Made by a program: the position numbers and the translations under genes
The notes under the pieces: generated by a model
What the model was told of the DNA's origin: nothing
Seen by the model: only the letters and a program-made list of their open reading frames with translations
Database searches by the model: none
Shown here: one piece after another, positions 10,682 through 21,664 of the stretch
How positions within the stretch are numbered: the first letter of the stretch is position 1
Layout of the letters: each line of letters begins with the position of its first letter
Source: Acarospora socialis
Taxonomy: Eukaryota > Ascomycota > Lecanoromycetes > Acarosporales > Acarosporaceae
Length of the DNA: 64,000 nt
NCBI GenBank assembly: GCA_025617375.2
Contig: JAMYGW020000008.1
Location: forward strand, 186,001 to 250,000
Direction of reading: 5' to 3'

Positions 10682-11514
10682 TTACACTAAACCACAAAAA
10701 ATAGAGAAAACACCTTCTATAAAGCATGAAAACAAAGTGGGACTCACATTTAAAGACAAATGTGACTTGTTTCTTGAAGCTATGTTTCCAAAACCACCTC
10801 AAACAAGCCCAGTTGAGCTAGAATGTGATAATAGCTCAACAAAACCATGATTTTCAGTTATTTCTAAGGAAATAAAACAAGCTATTATGACTTCATCAAC
10901 AAAGAAAGCATCTGGGCCAGATGGATTGTCTTTTTTGATAATTCAACATGCATATCAAGCTATATCTGAGTTATTTCACACTGTTTATTCAGTTTTAATA
11001 AATCAAGGCCATCATCCAGTATGCTGACATCAAGAAACTGGTGCAATTCTGAGAAAAGAAGACAAAGCAGACTATTCAATACCCAAAGCATATAGACCAA
11101 TCACTCTACTAAATTGCTTGGGCAAAATATCTGAAAAGATAATGACAACAAGACTTTTCTATTGGGCTGAAACCACAGACTTGCTATATCATGAGCAAAT
11201 GGGTGGTAGAAAGCAAAGATCAGCTGTGGATGCAGCTATGTGTTTAACACATGACATTCAACAAGCAATCAACAACAACAAAGTCTTGACAGCTTTATTC
11301 TTGAATGTTAAGGGTGCATTTAACTATGTGTCTTTAAATCAACTGCTAAAAGTCATGAAAAGACTACATTTACCACAAACTGTACTAAAATAGGTGCAAT
11401 GCTTTCTTACAAATAGAACAATTGCTCTAGCTTTTGATGGTGAAAAAAATCACTCACAAAGTGTCAATTCTGGAATTCCACAAGGATCATCTATATTATC
11501 AATGCTATTTTTGA
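10682..11514 (+). mobile_element. LINE A (Tad1-type), left part: 5'-truncated reverse-transcriptase region
   Basis: Aligns with ORF2 of intact LINE C from C position 18907 onward (linker and reverse transcriptase up to the GIPQGS region) and then stops inside the RT at the target site of the B-C insertion; the remainder continues at 21858. The match begins abruptly next to copia gag, so A is 5'-truncated, as is usual for LINEs. Compared with C it carries GG-to-GA changes, including TGA at 11024 where C has a Trp codon and TAG at 11391-11393, the latter also present in D and E. No frameshift was seen between these stops. Decayed and non-functional. Confidence 0.85.
11501..11514. repeat. Target-site duplication of the B-C insertion, left copy
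   Basis: AATGCTATTTTTGA at 11501-11514 recurs at 21858-21871, where LINE A resumes. The first three bases could belong to the AAAT tail, so 11 bp are certain. It shows that everything between entered LINE A as one event. Confidence 0.85.
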
Positions 11515-12835
11515 GACAGAACCAAAAAACCACAGAACCACAACTAAAGCAGCTATCAAAATTCTGAATAGTGCAAATTCTTTGTCTCATTCACTTCTAT
11601 AAACCCTCAAAACAGCTTATCTTCATCATCAATACTGGTGGTGGGGTACCTCAATTATCATTCAGTGAAAATTTTTCGCGTACCTCCAGCCAAAACTCAA
11701 AACAACATCTCAGACATCAACATCGCCACAATCAACGCATCTTTGAAAATTCTGAATCAACAGTTTTCTTCACCTTGATCTCTTCTAAAATTCATACTAT
11801 TACTGCTTTTTGATATCTTTACTGCTCACAAAGTTGTTGGACTGTTTAGTTGTATCCCTTAGTATCTAGTTTTTGAAGTTCGCAAATTTTCACTTAATTT
11901 TTCTAGCTTGCTTGACAGAGTTTCTGCGCACCAAGCATCACCAGATACCTCAACTAAGCCTCACTCACACCAAAACACCAAAAACACCAAAACAACCAAG
12001 AAAACACCAAAAACACCACTTTTACGCCAACTACACAGCAATTCCAGCCTATACACACCAAGCCACATCAATTCACGCATTATACAACATACCTACATAG
12101 CTCCACCATCAAAACAAGCTATTTTATCAACAAAATCGACTACTTTTCAGCTATTTTCGCCCAAAAACCAGCGTTTCAGGTCAAATTTTTAAGCGTTACA
12201 GGCTGAATTACACCAAATTGCTCAATTCCAGCAACTGCACGCAGTTTCCGCAAAAACTAGCCGCAAAATAGCCATTTCTTGACGGATTTAGCTGGAATTT
12301 GAGCATTTCTTCTGTCAATTGATTAGCGTTTTGCATGCAGAAAGAACCTACCAGTGAAGACATACCCTACACTAGAAGCATCTCACAAAGACCTAGTGAA
12401 GGGTATAAGCAGGTAGCTATTTTCTAGCCCTACCTGCTGGTAAAAGCTCAGACTGGCAAACAACGTCGTCTGAGTAGTTGGGATATAAATACGAGGCTCC
12501 ACGTGGAAATCTTGCCCTAGACGCATCTGCCCCAAGACCTAGTGGTTGAGTGACTTATAGTATAGTCTTGCTTATAGTAGAGCTGGTAAAAGCCTATTGT
12601 AGAGTTTATCTACTCTAGGTGAATTGGGATATTAAGCAACATCTGGATTAGGCAATTGGGTACAGCCTATTCTAGATGAAATAAGGATCCAAAGCTTCTA
12701 TAATCTAGAACCTCAGGAAAATCTAGTTTTTACCTTTAAAAACTAGATAATTACTGCTAGACATAGACCTTCTGGACCTGGATTTGGATAGGATTTTGGA
12801 TTTGGACAGGATGGACCCCAAAAACACCTCATATC

Positions 12836-14425
12836 ATGACTTTTGCACTGGATTCTAGCAACTTCATGCAAGATTTCAACCTAGAAAACCCAAAAACACC
12901 TACAAAACAACAAAAATCACCAAAAACAGCACTTCCACAACTCTTTATGAGTTCACCAGACCTGTTGGGATCACAAATCACCATGAAACCTTCTCAAAAG
13001 ACTATTCTAAAGTCTAAAAAGAGAAGAGCCATTGCCAGTCCAGTGCTAGAAGCTATTTCTTCTGATGAAGAATCAAATCAGCATGAAACTCATCATGCAA
13101 ACTGCACAAACCTACACCCAAAAAGTCAAAATGGTGACAAACTACTTCAACAAGCCAGAAACTACCTCAAGCAAGCTATTCAGCAATTCACAAACCCCAT
13201 AGTTCAACAAGAACTAGAAACTAGCATCAAGACACTGGATCAAGCAAGACAAAATGCAAATCTAGACTCACTCAAACAGTCAGATGAAGCATTTCATCAG
13301 AAACTAGATGTTCAACAACAACTAGACAGCTTCAAAGATGAAGTCAACATCAAACTAGACAAAATTCTTCACACAATGTCTAAAACAAAGTCAGAAACCA
13401 CAGAGAAACCAGCATTTGTCTTTCAGACAAACAAAACAAACCCTATCAACTTTGTACAGACAAACAAAACCAGCTTTGGACAGCCAACATCAACAAAAAC
13501 AGTGAAATCAGCAACATATGCATCAATTGCAAGCAGCAAAGATCAAAATGCTCAAAACTCATGGACAACTGTTCAAAAAAAAGCACCAAAGTCAAAAGTA
13601 GTGGATAAACCCATTACTTTCAGAGAAAGACGTCTAGTTATAAAGTCAAAAACACCCACAACTACTATCAATGCCATAGACATGCGCAACAAAATCAACA
13701 ACACACTTAAAACAGCAAAAATAGACAATTTGCTGGTTTCCACAGTTGCTATTTCACAATCCAAAGCTAGTATAGTGCTCACAACCAGTGAAGGCACAGC
13801 AGAAGACTTGCTAAAACATCAACAAATCTGGAATTCATCATCTGAATTCATAGAAATCAAAAAGGATGAAAAGTGGTACAAAATAGTAGCACATGGAATT
13901 CCCACAGCTATTTTCAACAGCAAAGAAGACATGCAACTAGTCAAAGATGAAGTAGAAATCTTCAACAAAGATATCAAACTAGCTATTTTACCACGCTGGC
14001 TTACTTCAGAAGAAGCCAGACAGGAAAAACAGCATGCATCTATTGTTTTGACAGTCAAATCAGAACAAGAAGCTCAAAAAGCACTCAGAAACAGACTGAT
14101 AATTGCTGGAACATCAGTTAGAACTGCAGTCTACAACACTTGCAAACCAACAGATCAATGCAGAAAGTGTCAAAAGTTTGGACATACTCAAAAAGTATGC
14201 AAAAATCAAGACACATGTCAATTCTGTGCGGGAAACCACAATACTAGAGAACATGGCTGTTTCCTTTGTCCCACACAGTCAAAAGGAACCACTTGTGCAC
14301 ATATAGTCTATAAATGCAGCAATTGTGGTGAGAAACATCAAGCAAATAGTGCAGAATGCAGTGTTTTCAAAGCACTACAGCCTATTTCTTCAACAGCAGA
14401 TCCACTATCTATGAAAATGTCATGA
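12836..14425 (+). CDS. LINE B ORF1 (nucleic-acid-binding Gag-like protein, zinc knuckles)
   Basis: Open for 529 aa and differing from ORF1 of LINE C at one residue seen by eye (Ser in IFNSKED instead of Gly). The N-terminal half is polar, Gln/Asn/Lys-rich and unstructured-looking, with FQTNKTNPINF and FVQTNKTSFGQ repeats. The middle resembles an RNA-binding fold, and the C-terminus has CCHC knuckles beginning CRKCQKFGHTQKVC. In related non-LTR elements ORF1 binds element RNA to form the transposition particle. Its stop overlaps the ORF2 start as ATGA (14422-14425). The protein could still be made, but this copy cannot transpose on its own because ORF2 is truncated. Confidence 0.85.
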   Translation: MTFALDSSNFMQDFNLENPKTPTKQQKSPKTALPQLFMSSPDLLGSQITMKPSQKTILKSKKRRAIASPVLEAISSDEESNQHETHHANCTNLHPKSQNGDKLLQQARNYLKQAIQQFTNPIVQQELETSIKTLDQARQNANLDSLKQSDEAFHQKLDVQQQLDSFKDEVNIKLDKILHTMSKTKSETTEKPAFVFQTNKTNPINFVQTNKTSFGQPTSTKTVKSATYASIASSKDQNAQNSWTTVQKKAPKSKVVDKPITFRERRLVIKSKTPTTTINAIDMRNKINNTLKTAKIDNLLVSTVAISQSKASIVLTTSEGTAEDLLKHQQIWNSSSEFIEIKKDEKWYKIVAHGIPTAIFNSKEDMQLVKDEVEIFNKDIKLAILPRWLTSEEARQEKQHASIVLTVKSEQEAQKALRNRLIIAGTSVRTAVYNTCKPTDQCRKCQKFGHTQKVCKNQDTCQFCAGNHNTREHGCFLCPTQSKGTTCAHIVYKCSNCGEKHQANSAECSVFKALQPISSTADPLSMKMS

Positions 14426-14826
14426 ATAACACAACAAATTCATCACAAATCACCATTCTACAACACAACTGCGCAAGATCTATGAATGTCATGTACTCAT
14501 GTCTGAATTCAGCTACAAAAACTGCAGACATAGTTCTTCTTCAAGAACCATGAGTTGCAAGAGACAACAAAACCACTATTTCACATTCATCTTTTACTAG
14601 TTTGATACCCACATCTAATCTAGATATTAGACCTAGAACTATGGCATTTGTGTCTAAAACTAAACAAGATTTAGTGTGTATACCAAGACCTGACTTGTCA
14701 AAAGACTCAGATTTGCAAATACTCAGTATTTCAGCAAATGGAATTTCTAGTATACTGTTACTTAACATATACAATGAAAAGTCACAGCAAATCAACAATG
14801 ATCAATGGACCATAGACAGATGTTTA
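14422..14826 (+). pseudogene. LINE B ORF2 fragment (start of endonuclease domain)
   Basis: First 135 codons of ORF2, matching MNNTTNSSQITILQHNC of LINE C. It has a TGA at 14551-14553 where C has TGG (the W of QEPW), a GG-to-GA change, and then ends at the junction with the filler. Non-functional. Confidence 0.85.
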
Positions 14827-14842
14827 GTCAAAAGGAAAAGCT
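14827..14842. other. 16-nt filler between LINE B and LINE C
   Basis: GTCAAAAGGAAAAGCT lies between the last base matching ORF2 and the first base of the 5'UTR of C (AGAACCAA). I do not find it at either position of the intact element. Untemplated or patch bases of this kind are known at LINE 5' junctions and template jumps. Confidence 0.65.
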
Positions 14843-16160
14843 AGAACCAAAAAACCACAGAACCACAACTAAAGCAGCTATCAAAATTCTGAATAGTGCA
14901 AATTCTTTGTCTCATTCACTTCTATAAACCCTCAAAACAGCTTATCTTCATCATCAATACTGGTGGTGGGGTACCTCAATTATCATTCAGTGAAAATTTT
15001 TCGCGTACCTCCAGCCAAAACTCAAAACAACATCTCAGACATCAACATCGCCACAATCAACGCATCTTTGAAAATTCTGAATCAACAGTTTTCTTCACCT
15101 TGATCTCTTCTAAAATTCATACTATTACTGCTTTTTGATATCTTTACTGCTCACAAAGTTGTTGGACTGTTTAGTTGTACCCCTTAGTATCTAGTTTTTG
15201 AAGTTCGCAAATTTTCGCTTAATTTTTCTAGCTTGCTTGACAGAGTTTCTGCGCACCAAGCATCACCAGATACCTCAACTAAGCCTCACTCACACCAAAA
15301 CACCAAAAACACCAAAACAACCAAGAAAACACCAAAAACACCACTTTTACGCCAACTACACAGCAATTCCAGCCTATACACACCAAGCCACATCAATTCA
15401 CGCATTATACAACATACCTACATAGCTCCACCATCAAAACAAGCTATTTTATCAACAAAATCGACTACTTTTCAGCTATTTTCGCCCAAAAACCAGCGTT
15501 TCAGGTCAAATTTTTAAGCGTTACAGGCTGAATTACACCAAATTGCTCAATTCCAGCAACTGCACGCAGTTTCCGCAAAAACTAGCCGCAAAATAGCCAT
15601 TTCTTGACGGATTTAGCTGGAATTTGAGCATTTCTTCTGTCAATTGATTAGCGTTTTGCATGCAGAAAGAACCTACCAGTGAAGACATACCCTACACTAG
15701 AAGCATCTCACAAAGACCTAGTGAAGGGTATAAGCAGGTAGCTATTTTCTAGCCCTACCTGCTGATAAAAGCTCAGACTGGCAAACAACGTCGTCTGAGT
15801 AGTTGGGATATAAATACGAGGCTCCACGTGGAAATCTTGCCCTAGACGCATCTGCCCCAAGACCTAGTGGTTGAGTGACTTATAGTATAGTCTTGCTTAT
15901 AGTAGAGCTGGTAAAAGCCTATTGTAGAGTTTATCTACTCTAGGTGAATTGGGATATTAAGCAACATCTGGATTAGGCAATTGGGTACAGCCTATTCTAG
16001 ATGAAATAAGGATCCAAAGCTTCTATAATCTAGAACCTCAGGAAAATCTAGTTTTTACCTTTAAAAACTAGATAATTACTGCTAGACATAGACCTTCTGG
16101 ACCTGGATTTGGATAGGATTTTGGATTTGGACAGGACGGACCCCAAAAACACCTCATATC
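14843..16160 (+). promoter_or_regulatory. LINE C 5'UTR with presumed internal promoter
   Basis: About 1.3 kb upstream of ORF1, conserved in B, D, E and (in part) F. It contains an A/C-rich run of ACCAAAACACC units (15290-15350). A more GC-containing block with repeated ACCTAGTG/CTAGTG motifs follows (15700-15880), then TCTAG-rich sequence up to ORF1. LINEs carry their promoter inside the 5' end because they must be transcribed from base one; the location is inferred, not seen. Small open frames in this block are shared by all copies but show no recognisable product. Confidence 0.45.
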
Positions 16161-17750
16161 ATGACTTTTGCACTGGATTCTAGCAACTTCATGCAAGATT
16201 TCAACCTAGAAAACCCAAAAACACCTACAAAACAACAAAAATCACCAAAAACAGCACTTCCACAACTCTTTATGAGTTCACCAGACCTGTTGGGATCACA
16301 AATCACCATGAAACCTTCTCAAAAGACTATTCTAAAGTCTAAAAAGAGAAGAGCCATTGCCAGTCCAGTGCTAGAAGCTATTTCTTCTGATGAAGAATCA
16401 AATCAGCATGAAACTCATCATGCAAACTGCACAAACCTACACCCAAAAAGTCAAAATGGTGACAAACTACTTCAACAAGCCAGAAACTACCTCAAGCAAG
16501 CTATTCAGCAATTCACAAACCCCATAGTTCAACAAGAACTAGAAACTAGCATCAAGACACTGGATCAAGCAAGACAAAATGCAAATCTAGACTCACTCAA
16601 ACAGTCAGATGAAGCATTTCATCAGAAACTAGATGTTCAACAACAACTAGACAGCTTCAAAGATGAAGTCAACATCAAACTAGACAAAATTCTTCACACA
16701 ATGTCTAAAACAAAGTCAGAAACCACAGAGAAACCAGCATTTGTCTTTCAGACAAACAAAACAAACCCTATCAACTTTGTACAGACAAACAAAACCAGCT
16801 TTGGACAGCCAACATCAACAAAAACAGTGAAATCAGCAACATATGCATCAATTGCAAGCAGCAAAGATCAAAATGCTCAAAACTCATGGACAACTGTTCA
16901 AAAAAAAGCACCAAAGTCAAAAGTAGTGGATAAACCCATTACTTTCAGAGAAAGACGTCTAGTTATAAAGTCAAAAACACCCACAACTACTATCAATGCC
17001 ATAGACATGCGCAACAAAATCAACAACACACTTAAAACAGCAAAAATAGACAATTTGCTGGTTTCCACAGTTGCTATTTCACAATCCAAAGCTAGTATAG
17101 TGCTCACAACCAGTGAAGGCACAGCAGAAGACTTGCTAAAACATCAACAAATCTGGAATTCATCATCTGAATTCATAGAAATCAAAAAGGATGAAAAGTG
17201 GTACAAAATAGTAGCACATGGAATTCCCACAGCTATTTTCAACGGCAAAGAAGACATGCAACTAGTCAAAGATGAAGTAGAAATCTTCAACAAAGATATC
17301 AAACTAGCTATTTTACCACGCTGGCTTACTTCAGAAGAAGCCAGACAGGAAAAACAGCATGCATCTATTGTTTTGACAGTCAAATCAGAACAAGAAGCTC
17401 AAAAAGCACTCAGAAACAGACTGATAATTGCTGGAACATCAGTTAGAACTGCAGTCTACAACACTTGCAAACCAACAGATCAATGCAGAAAGTGTCAAAA
17501 GTTTGGACATACTCAAAAAGTATGCAAAAATCAAGACACATGTCAATTCTGTGCGGGAAACCACAATACTAGAGAACATGGCTGTTTCCTTTGTCCCACA
17601 CAGTCAAAAGGAACCACTTGTGCACATATAGTCTATAAATGCAGCAATTGTGGTGAGAAACATCAAGCAAATAGTGCAGAATGCAGTGTTTTCAAAGCAC
17701 TACAGCCTATTTCTTCAACAGCAGATCCACTATCTATGAAAATGTCATGA
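16161..17750 (+). CDS. LINE C ORF1 protein (Gag-like, CCHC zinc knuckles)
   Basis: 529 aa. Order: Gln/Lys/Asn-rich N-terminus, possible coiled segment around residues 95-180 (LLQQARNYLKQAIQQF, then QQQLDSFKDEVNIKLDKIL), a low-complexity stretch with two NKTxPI/NKTSF repeats, a folded region from about 260 to 430, and C-terminal knuckles. The first knuckle is C442-X2-C-X4-H-X4-C455, then CQFCAGNH and CSNCGEKHQANSAEC. Presumed RNA-binding and chaperone protein of the transposition particle. The start at 16161 is the first Met of the open frame, kept in all copies. The TGA stop overlaps ORF2's ATG by four bases (ATGA), which suggests that ORF2 is translated by stop-and-restart. Confidence 0.9.
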   Translation: MTFALDSSNFMQDFNLENPKTPTKQQKSPKTALPQLFMSSPDLLGSQITMKPSQKTILKSKKRRAIASPVLEAISSDEESNQHETHHANCTNLHPKSQNGDKLLQQARNYLKQAIQQFTNPIVQQELETSIKTLDQARQNANLDSLKQSDEAFHQKLDVQQQLDSFKDEVNIKLDKILHTMSKTKSETTEKPAFVFQTNKTNPINFVQTNKTSFGQPTSTKTVKSATYASIASSKDQNAQNSWTTVQKKAPKSKVVDKPITFRERRLVIKSKTPTTTINAIDMRNKINNTLKTAKIDNLLVSTVAISQSKASIVLTTSEGTAEDLLKHQQIWNSSSEFIEIKKDEKWYKIVAHGIPTAIFNGKEDMQLVKDEVEIFNKDIKLAILPRWLTSEEARQEKQHASIVLTVKSEQEAQKALRNRLIIAGTSVRTAVYNTCKPTDQCRKCQKFGHTQKVCKNQDTCQFCAGNHNTREHGCFLCPTQSKGTTCAHIVYKCSNCGEKHQANSAECSVFKALQPISSTADPLSMKMS

Positions 17751-20700
17751 ATAACACAACAAATTCATCACAAATCACCATTCTACAACACAACTGCGCA
17801 AGATCTATGAATGTCATGTACTCATGTCTGAATTCAGCTACAAAAACTGCAGACATAGTTCTTCTTCAAGAACCATGGGTTGCAAGAGACAACAAAACCA
17901 CTATTTCACATTCATCTTTTACTAGTTTGATACCCACATCTAATCTAGATATTAGACCTAGAACTATGGCATTTGTGTCTAAAACTAAACAAGATTTAGT
18001 GTGTATACCAAGACCTGACTTGTCAAAAGACTCAGATTTGCAAATACTCAGTATTTCAGCAAATGGAATTTCTAGTATACTGTTACTTAACATATACAAT
18101 GAAAAGTCACAGCAAATCAACAATGATCAATGGACCATAGACAGATGTTTAACAGCAATTCAACTACCACAAAGAGCTACTATCTGTGGGGATTTTAATG
18201 CACATCATGCATGGTGGAATTCATCAATAGAAAACTCTATAAGAGCTACTTCTTTGATAAACTGGCTGAAAATTCACAACTGTGAGCTATTAAATACACC
18301 AGACATAAACACCTATACACATCACTCAGGAAATGCCACATCAGTGATTGATTTGACTTTTGCAACATTCTTACTTTGCAATTTCATCAGAAATTGGCAA
18401 GTAAATCAAGACATGGAGTCTGGATCAGACCATGAAGTTATTCAGTTTCAAATAACTGCAAATGAGTCTGAATGGGTTGAAAGTCCACTGAGTGCATCAT
18501 ACAATATAGACAAAGCAGACTGGGTTAAATTTGCAGAAACTCTGCAAATAAACTCAGTACAAACCAGTGTTCAAATTCAAAGCTTAATGCAACATCTATC
18601 AGATCAAAATCTAGAAGAAATGGCTATTTCTCTCAGAAATCTGATAGCAAATGCAGCAGATCAGCATATACCAAAGAGAAAACCTTGTTCAAAAGCCAAA
18701 GTATGGTGGTCTGAATCATTATCAGTACTTAGAACTGAAATGAGTGGTTTTAGAAGATACTGGAAACATCACAAATCACAAGAAAACTGGAATCAATTCA
18801 GAAATGCAAGAAATAGATACTTTCACGCAATTCAGAAAGCCAAACATACCTCATGGACTACTTTTCTGCAAGGTGCAGCTGGAAAAGATGTTTTCACAGC
18901 ATATCATTACACTAAACCACGAAAAATAGAGAAAACACCTCCTATAAAGCATGAAAACAAAGTAGGACTCACATTTAAAGACAAATGTGACTTGTTTCTT
19001 GAAGCTATGTTTCCAAAACCACCTCAAACAAGTTCAGTTGAGCTAGAATGTGATAATAGTCTCACAAAACCATGGTTTTCAGTCATTTCTAAGGAAATAA
19101 AACAAGCTATTATGACTTCATCAACAAAAAAAGCACCTGGGCCAGATGGATTGTCCTTTTTGATAATTCAACATGCATATCAAGCTATATCTGAGTTATT
19201 TCACACTGTTTATTCAGTTTTAATAAATCAAGGTTATCATCCAGTATGCTGGCGTCAAGGAACTGGTGCAATTCTAAGAAAAGAAGGCAAAGCAGACTAT
19301 TCAATACCCAAAGCATATAGGCCAATCACTCTACTAAATTGCTTGGGCAAAATATCTGAAAAGATAATGGCAACAAGACTTTCCTATTGGGCTGAAACCA
19401 CAAACTTGCTATATCATGAGCAAATGGGCAGTAGAAAGCAAAGATCAGCTGTGGATGCAGCTATGTGTTTAACACATGACATTCAACAAGCAATCAACAA
19501 CAACAAAGTCTTGACAGCTTTATTCTTGGATGTTAAGGGTGCATTTAACTATGTGTCTTTAAATCAACTGCTAAAAGTCATGAAAAGACTACATTTACCA
19601 CAAACTGTACTAAAATGGGTGCAATGCTTTCTTACAAATAGAACAATTGCTCTAGCTTTTGATGGTGAAAAAAATCACCCACAAAGTGTCAATTCTGGAA
19701 TTCCACAAGGATCACCTATATCACCAATGCTATTTTTGATCTATATGCGATTTCTATTCACAAAAATCAACAATAAACACACTCAACTAAAGCTACCAAG
19801 CTATATTGATGATGTGGCTATTATTGTGAAAGGAAAAACAGCTGCAGACAACAGCAAAACACTAGAATCAGTCACAAAAACTGCATTTCAATGGGCTGAA
19901 GAAAATGCAGTTATATTTGATGACAGCAAGTCAGAACTCATCCATTTTCAGAAAGGAAATCAAGCTATATCAACAGTAAAACTACCAAATAACACTGTTA
20001 TACATCCTTCTAAAGTTGTACGCTGGCTAGGTGTTTGGTTTGACACTAAAATGTCTTTTAAGACACATGTGCAAAAGAAAATAGCTTCTGCAACTAGAAC
20101 ATTGCATTTACTGCATAGACTGATGAATTCTGAATGGGGTTTATCAACATCAGCTGGAAAACAGCTGTACACAGCCTGCATCACATCTATAAGTGACTAT
20201 GGAAGCCCAGTATGGTGGAAACAACAAAAGAATTTTGAAAAGCTGTTTCAAAAACTTCAAAATTCAGCAACTAGAAAAATTCTAGGTGCATTTAGGTCTT
20301 CACCATCAGCTGCTATGGAGCTAGAATCAGCTATATTACCACTCAGATTTAGACTTGATCAAAAAACAGAGCTATATGCTTTAAGAATAGCTACTTTGTC
20401 AGAAAATCATCCAATTAGACAAAGAACTCCATACACCTACCCACCAGGACTTGGAACTGGATGTGATATTGATGAAAATCATTATCTTGACTGGAATCAA
20501 CATCCAAACTCTCTCATTAAGAAGAAACACCCAACTCAGTTGATTAAAGTGCTATATAGCATTTGCAAATATCTACCAGAAACACTAAATTTGGAGGTTT
20601 CAACTCAAAATGAGTTATGCTGTGCACCTTGGAGTGTTTCACCAAACATAGACATTCAAATCAGCAAATCTGACAAAAAACTAGCTACTTTGGAACATCT

Positions 20701-21664
20701 AAAGAGACTAGAAACACTTTTCTCTAAGGAAACCAAGTTTAAAAATGCTGTTTTGTACACAGATGGGTCAAAACTAGATGAGAATCTAGGTGCAGGTCTT
20801 TGCTACATGTATAAAGATATTATACATCAACAATCTTGGAATCTAGGAACCACCATGGAAGTCTATGATGCTGAATTGTTTGGAATTTCACAGTCTTTGA
20901 AGTTAAGTCTCAAAGAAATCATGAAATATCAAAGAATCAAAGACATATGGATCTTTTCAGACAATCAAGCAGCTATACAAAGAATTCAAACTACAAACCA
21001 AGGATCTGGACAGCAGCTAGCTATTAAATGTCAAGAAACTCTTCAAAAACTCATAGATTATGAAGTTACACCTCATATTCATTGGGTTCCTGGACATGAG
21101 GACATTAAAGGCAATGAAATAGCAGATGAAGCTGCAAAATCAGGTGCAAAGCAGTCAATTTCACCAGATATTGATAGATTTACATCTATTAGCTATATCA
21201 AACACAAAATCAAGGCCAAAGCACTGGAAAACTGGACCACTCACTGGAAAAAGACAACCCAAGGAAGATACTATGCTCAGTTTGATCAAACACCTAGTTT
21301 TCACATCAAAGAAGATCTGAAAAGTGCAGACAGACTTTCATTTGCTACTTTTACACAAATGAAACTAGGTCATGGCTATTTCAAAGCATATCTGCATAGA
21401 TTACCAGACTATAATAGCAAGAAATGCAATGGTGCATGCAACAAAGATCAAACCCCAGAGCATTTGTTGACAGCCTGTCAATATAACAAAAAGGAGCAAA
21501 CTGAGCTGAAAAATCAGCTCAGAAACATCAATTTGCCATATACAGCAAAGGTGCTGTTTACTACCAAGGAAGGAATCAAAGCTACTTTGCTGTTTTTGAA
21601 GAAAATCAAAGTAGCTACTAGAAAATGGTTATTAGAAGAAGTTGAGGATGAAGATGAGATTTAG
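17747..21664 (+). CDS. LINE C ORF2 polyprotein: endonuclease, reverse transcriptase, RNase H
   Basis: 1305 aa starting MNNTTNSSQITILQHNC. APE-type endonuclease at about residues 10-235 (QHNC, QEPW, GDFNAHH with D149, SDHE with D228-H229) should nick the target. Reverse transcriptase follows at about 430-760 (APGPDGLSF, YRPITLLNCLGK, LFLDVKGAFNYV, GIPQGSPISPMLF and the active site Y686-I-D-D689). RNase H at about 1000-1135 has the acidic set D1006 (YTDGSK), E1043, D1072 (SDNQAA) and D1127, with HWVPGHEDIKGNEIADEAAK. A Cys/His motif (C1227, C1231, H1240, C1245) lies near the end, as in other RNase H-bearing LINEs. All domains are complete and without stops. An upstream in-frame Met at 17681 lies inside ORF1, and the ATGA overlap favours 17747. 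Confidence 0.92.
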   Translation: MNNTTNSSQITILQHNCARSMNVMYSCLNSATKTADIVLLQEPWVARDNKTTISHSSFTSLIPTSNLDIRPRTMAFVSKTKQDLVCIPRPDLSKDSDLQILSISANGISSILLLNIYNEKSQQINNDQWTIDRCLTAIQLPQRATICGDFNAHHAWWNSSIENSIRATSLINWLKIHNCELLNTPDINTYTHHSGNATSVIDLTFATFLLCNFIRNWQVNQDMESGSDHEVIQFQITANESEWVESPLSASYNIDKADWVKFAETLQINSVQTSVQIQSLMQHLSDQNLEEMAISLRNLIANAADQHIPKRKPCSKAKVWWSESLSVLRTEMSGFRRYWKHHKSQENWNQFRNARNRYFHAIQKAKHTSWTTFLQGAAGKDVFTAYHYTKPRKIEKTPPIKHENKVGLTFKDKCDLFLEAMFPKPPQTSSVELECDNSLTKPWFSVISKEIKQAIMTSSTKKAPGPDGLSFLIIQHAYQAISELFHTVYSVLINQGYHPVCWRQGTGAILRKEGKADYSIPKAYRPITLLNCLGKISEKIMATRLSYWAETTNLLYHEQMGSRKQRSAVDAAMCLTHDIQQAINNNKVLTALFLDVKGAFNYVSLNQLLKVMKRLHLPQTVLKWVQCFLTNRTIALAFDGEKNHPQSVNSGIPQGSPISPMLFLIYMRFLFTKINNKHTQLKLPSYIDDVAIIVKGKTAADNSKTLESVTKTAFQWAEENAVIFDDSKSELIHFQKGNQAISTVKLPNNTVIHPSKVVRWLGVWFDTKMSFKTHVQKKIASATRTLHLLHRLMNSEWGLSTSAGKQLYTACITSISDYGSPVWWKQQKNFEKLFQKLQNSATRKILGAFRSSPSAAMELESAILPLRFRLDQKTELYALRIATLSENHPIRQRTPYTYPPGLGTGCDIDENHYLDWNQHPNSLIKKKHPTQLIKVLYSICKYLPETLNLEVSTQNELCCAPWSVSPNIDIQISKSDKKLATLEHLKRLETLFSKETKFKNAVLYTDGSKLDENLGAGLCYMYKDIIHQQSWNLGTTMEVYDAELFGISQSLKLSLKEIMKYQRIKDIWIFSDNQAAIQRIQTTNQGSGQQLAIKCQETLQKLIDYEVTPHIHWVPGHEDIKGNEIADEAAKSGAKQSISPDIDRFTSISYIKHKIKAKALENWTTHWKKTTQGRYYAQFDQTPSFHIKEDLKSADRLSFATFTQMKLGHGYFKAYLHRLPDYNSKKCNGACNKDQTPEHLLTACQYNKKEQTELKNQLRNINLPYTAKVLFTTKEGIKATLLFLKKIKVATRKWLLEEVEDEDEI

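Larger units (their letters stand above)
11515..14826 (+). mobile_element. LINE B (Tad1-type), 3'-truncated copy joined to LINE C
   Basis: About 3.3 kb, nearly identical to the first 3.3 kb of LINE C: the 5'UTR of 1.3 kb, all of ORF1 and about 400 bp of ORF2. It ends inside the endonuclease domain, where the match to C stops after TGTTTA (14826). It has no 3'UTR or tail, which is unusual because LINE copies normally lose their 5' end, not their 3' end. Three extra bases (GAC) precede the element start at 11518. The few differences from C show it is young. Confidence 0.9.

Noticed and set aside
11873-12192. Small proteins encoded in the LINE 5'UTR (75 and 94 codons, repeated in B, C, D and E)
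   Set aside because: Overlapping frames through an A/C-rich low-complexity stretch; conservation reflects the shared 5'UTR. I see no start context or substitution pattern that supports a protein.
15290-15350. CRISPR-like or satellite array of ACCAAAACACC units
   Set aside because: Short irregular low-complexity repeats within a eukaryotic LINE 5'UTR, without unique spacers.
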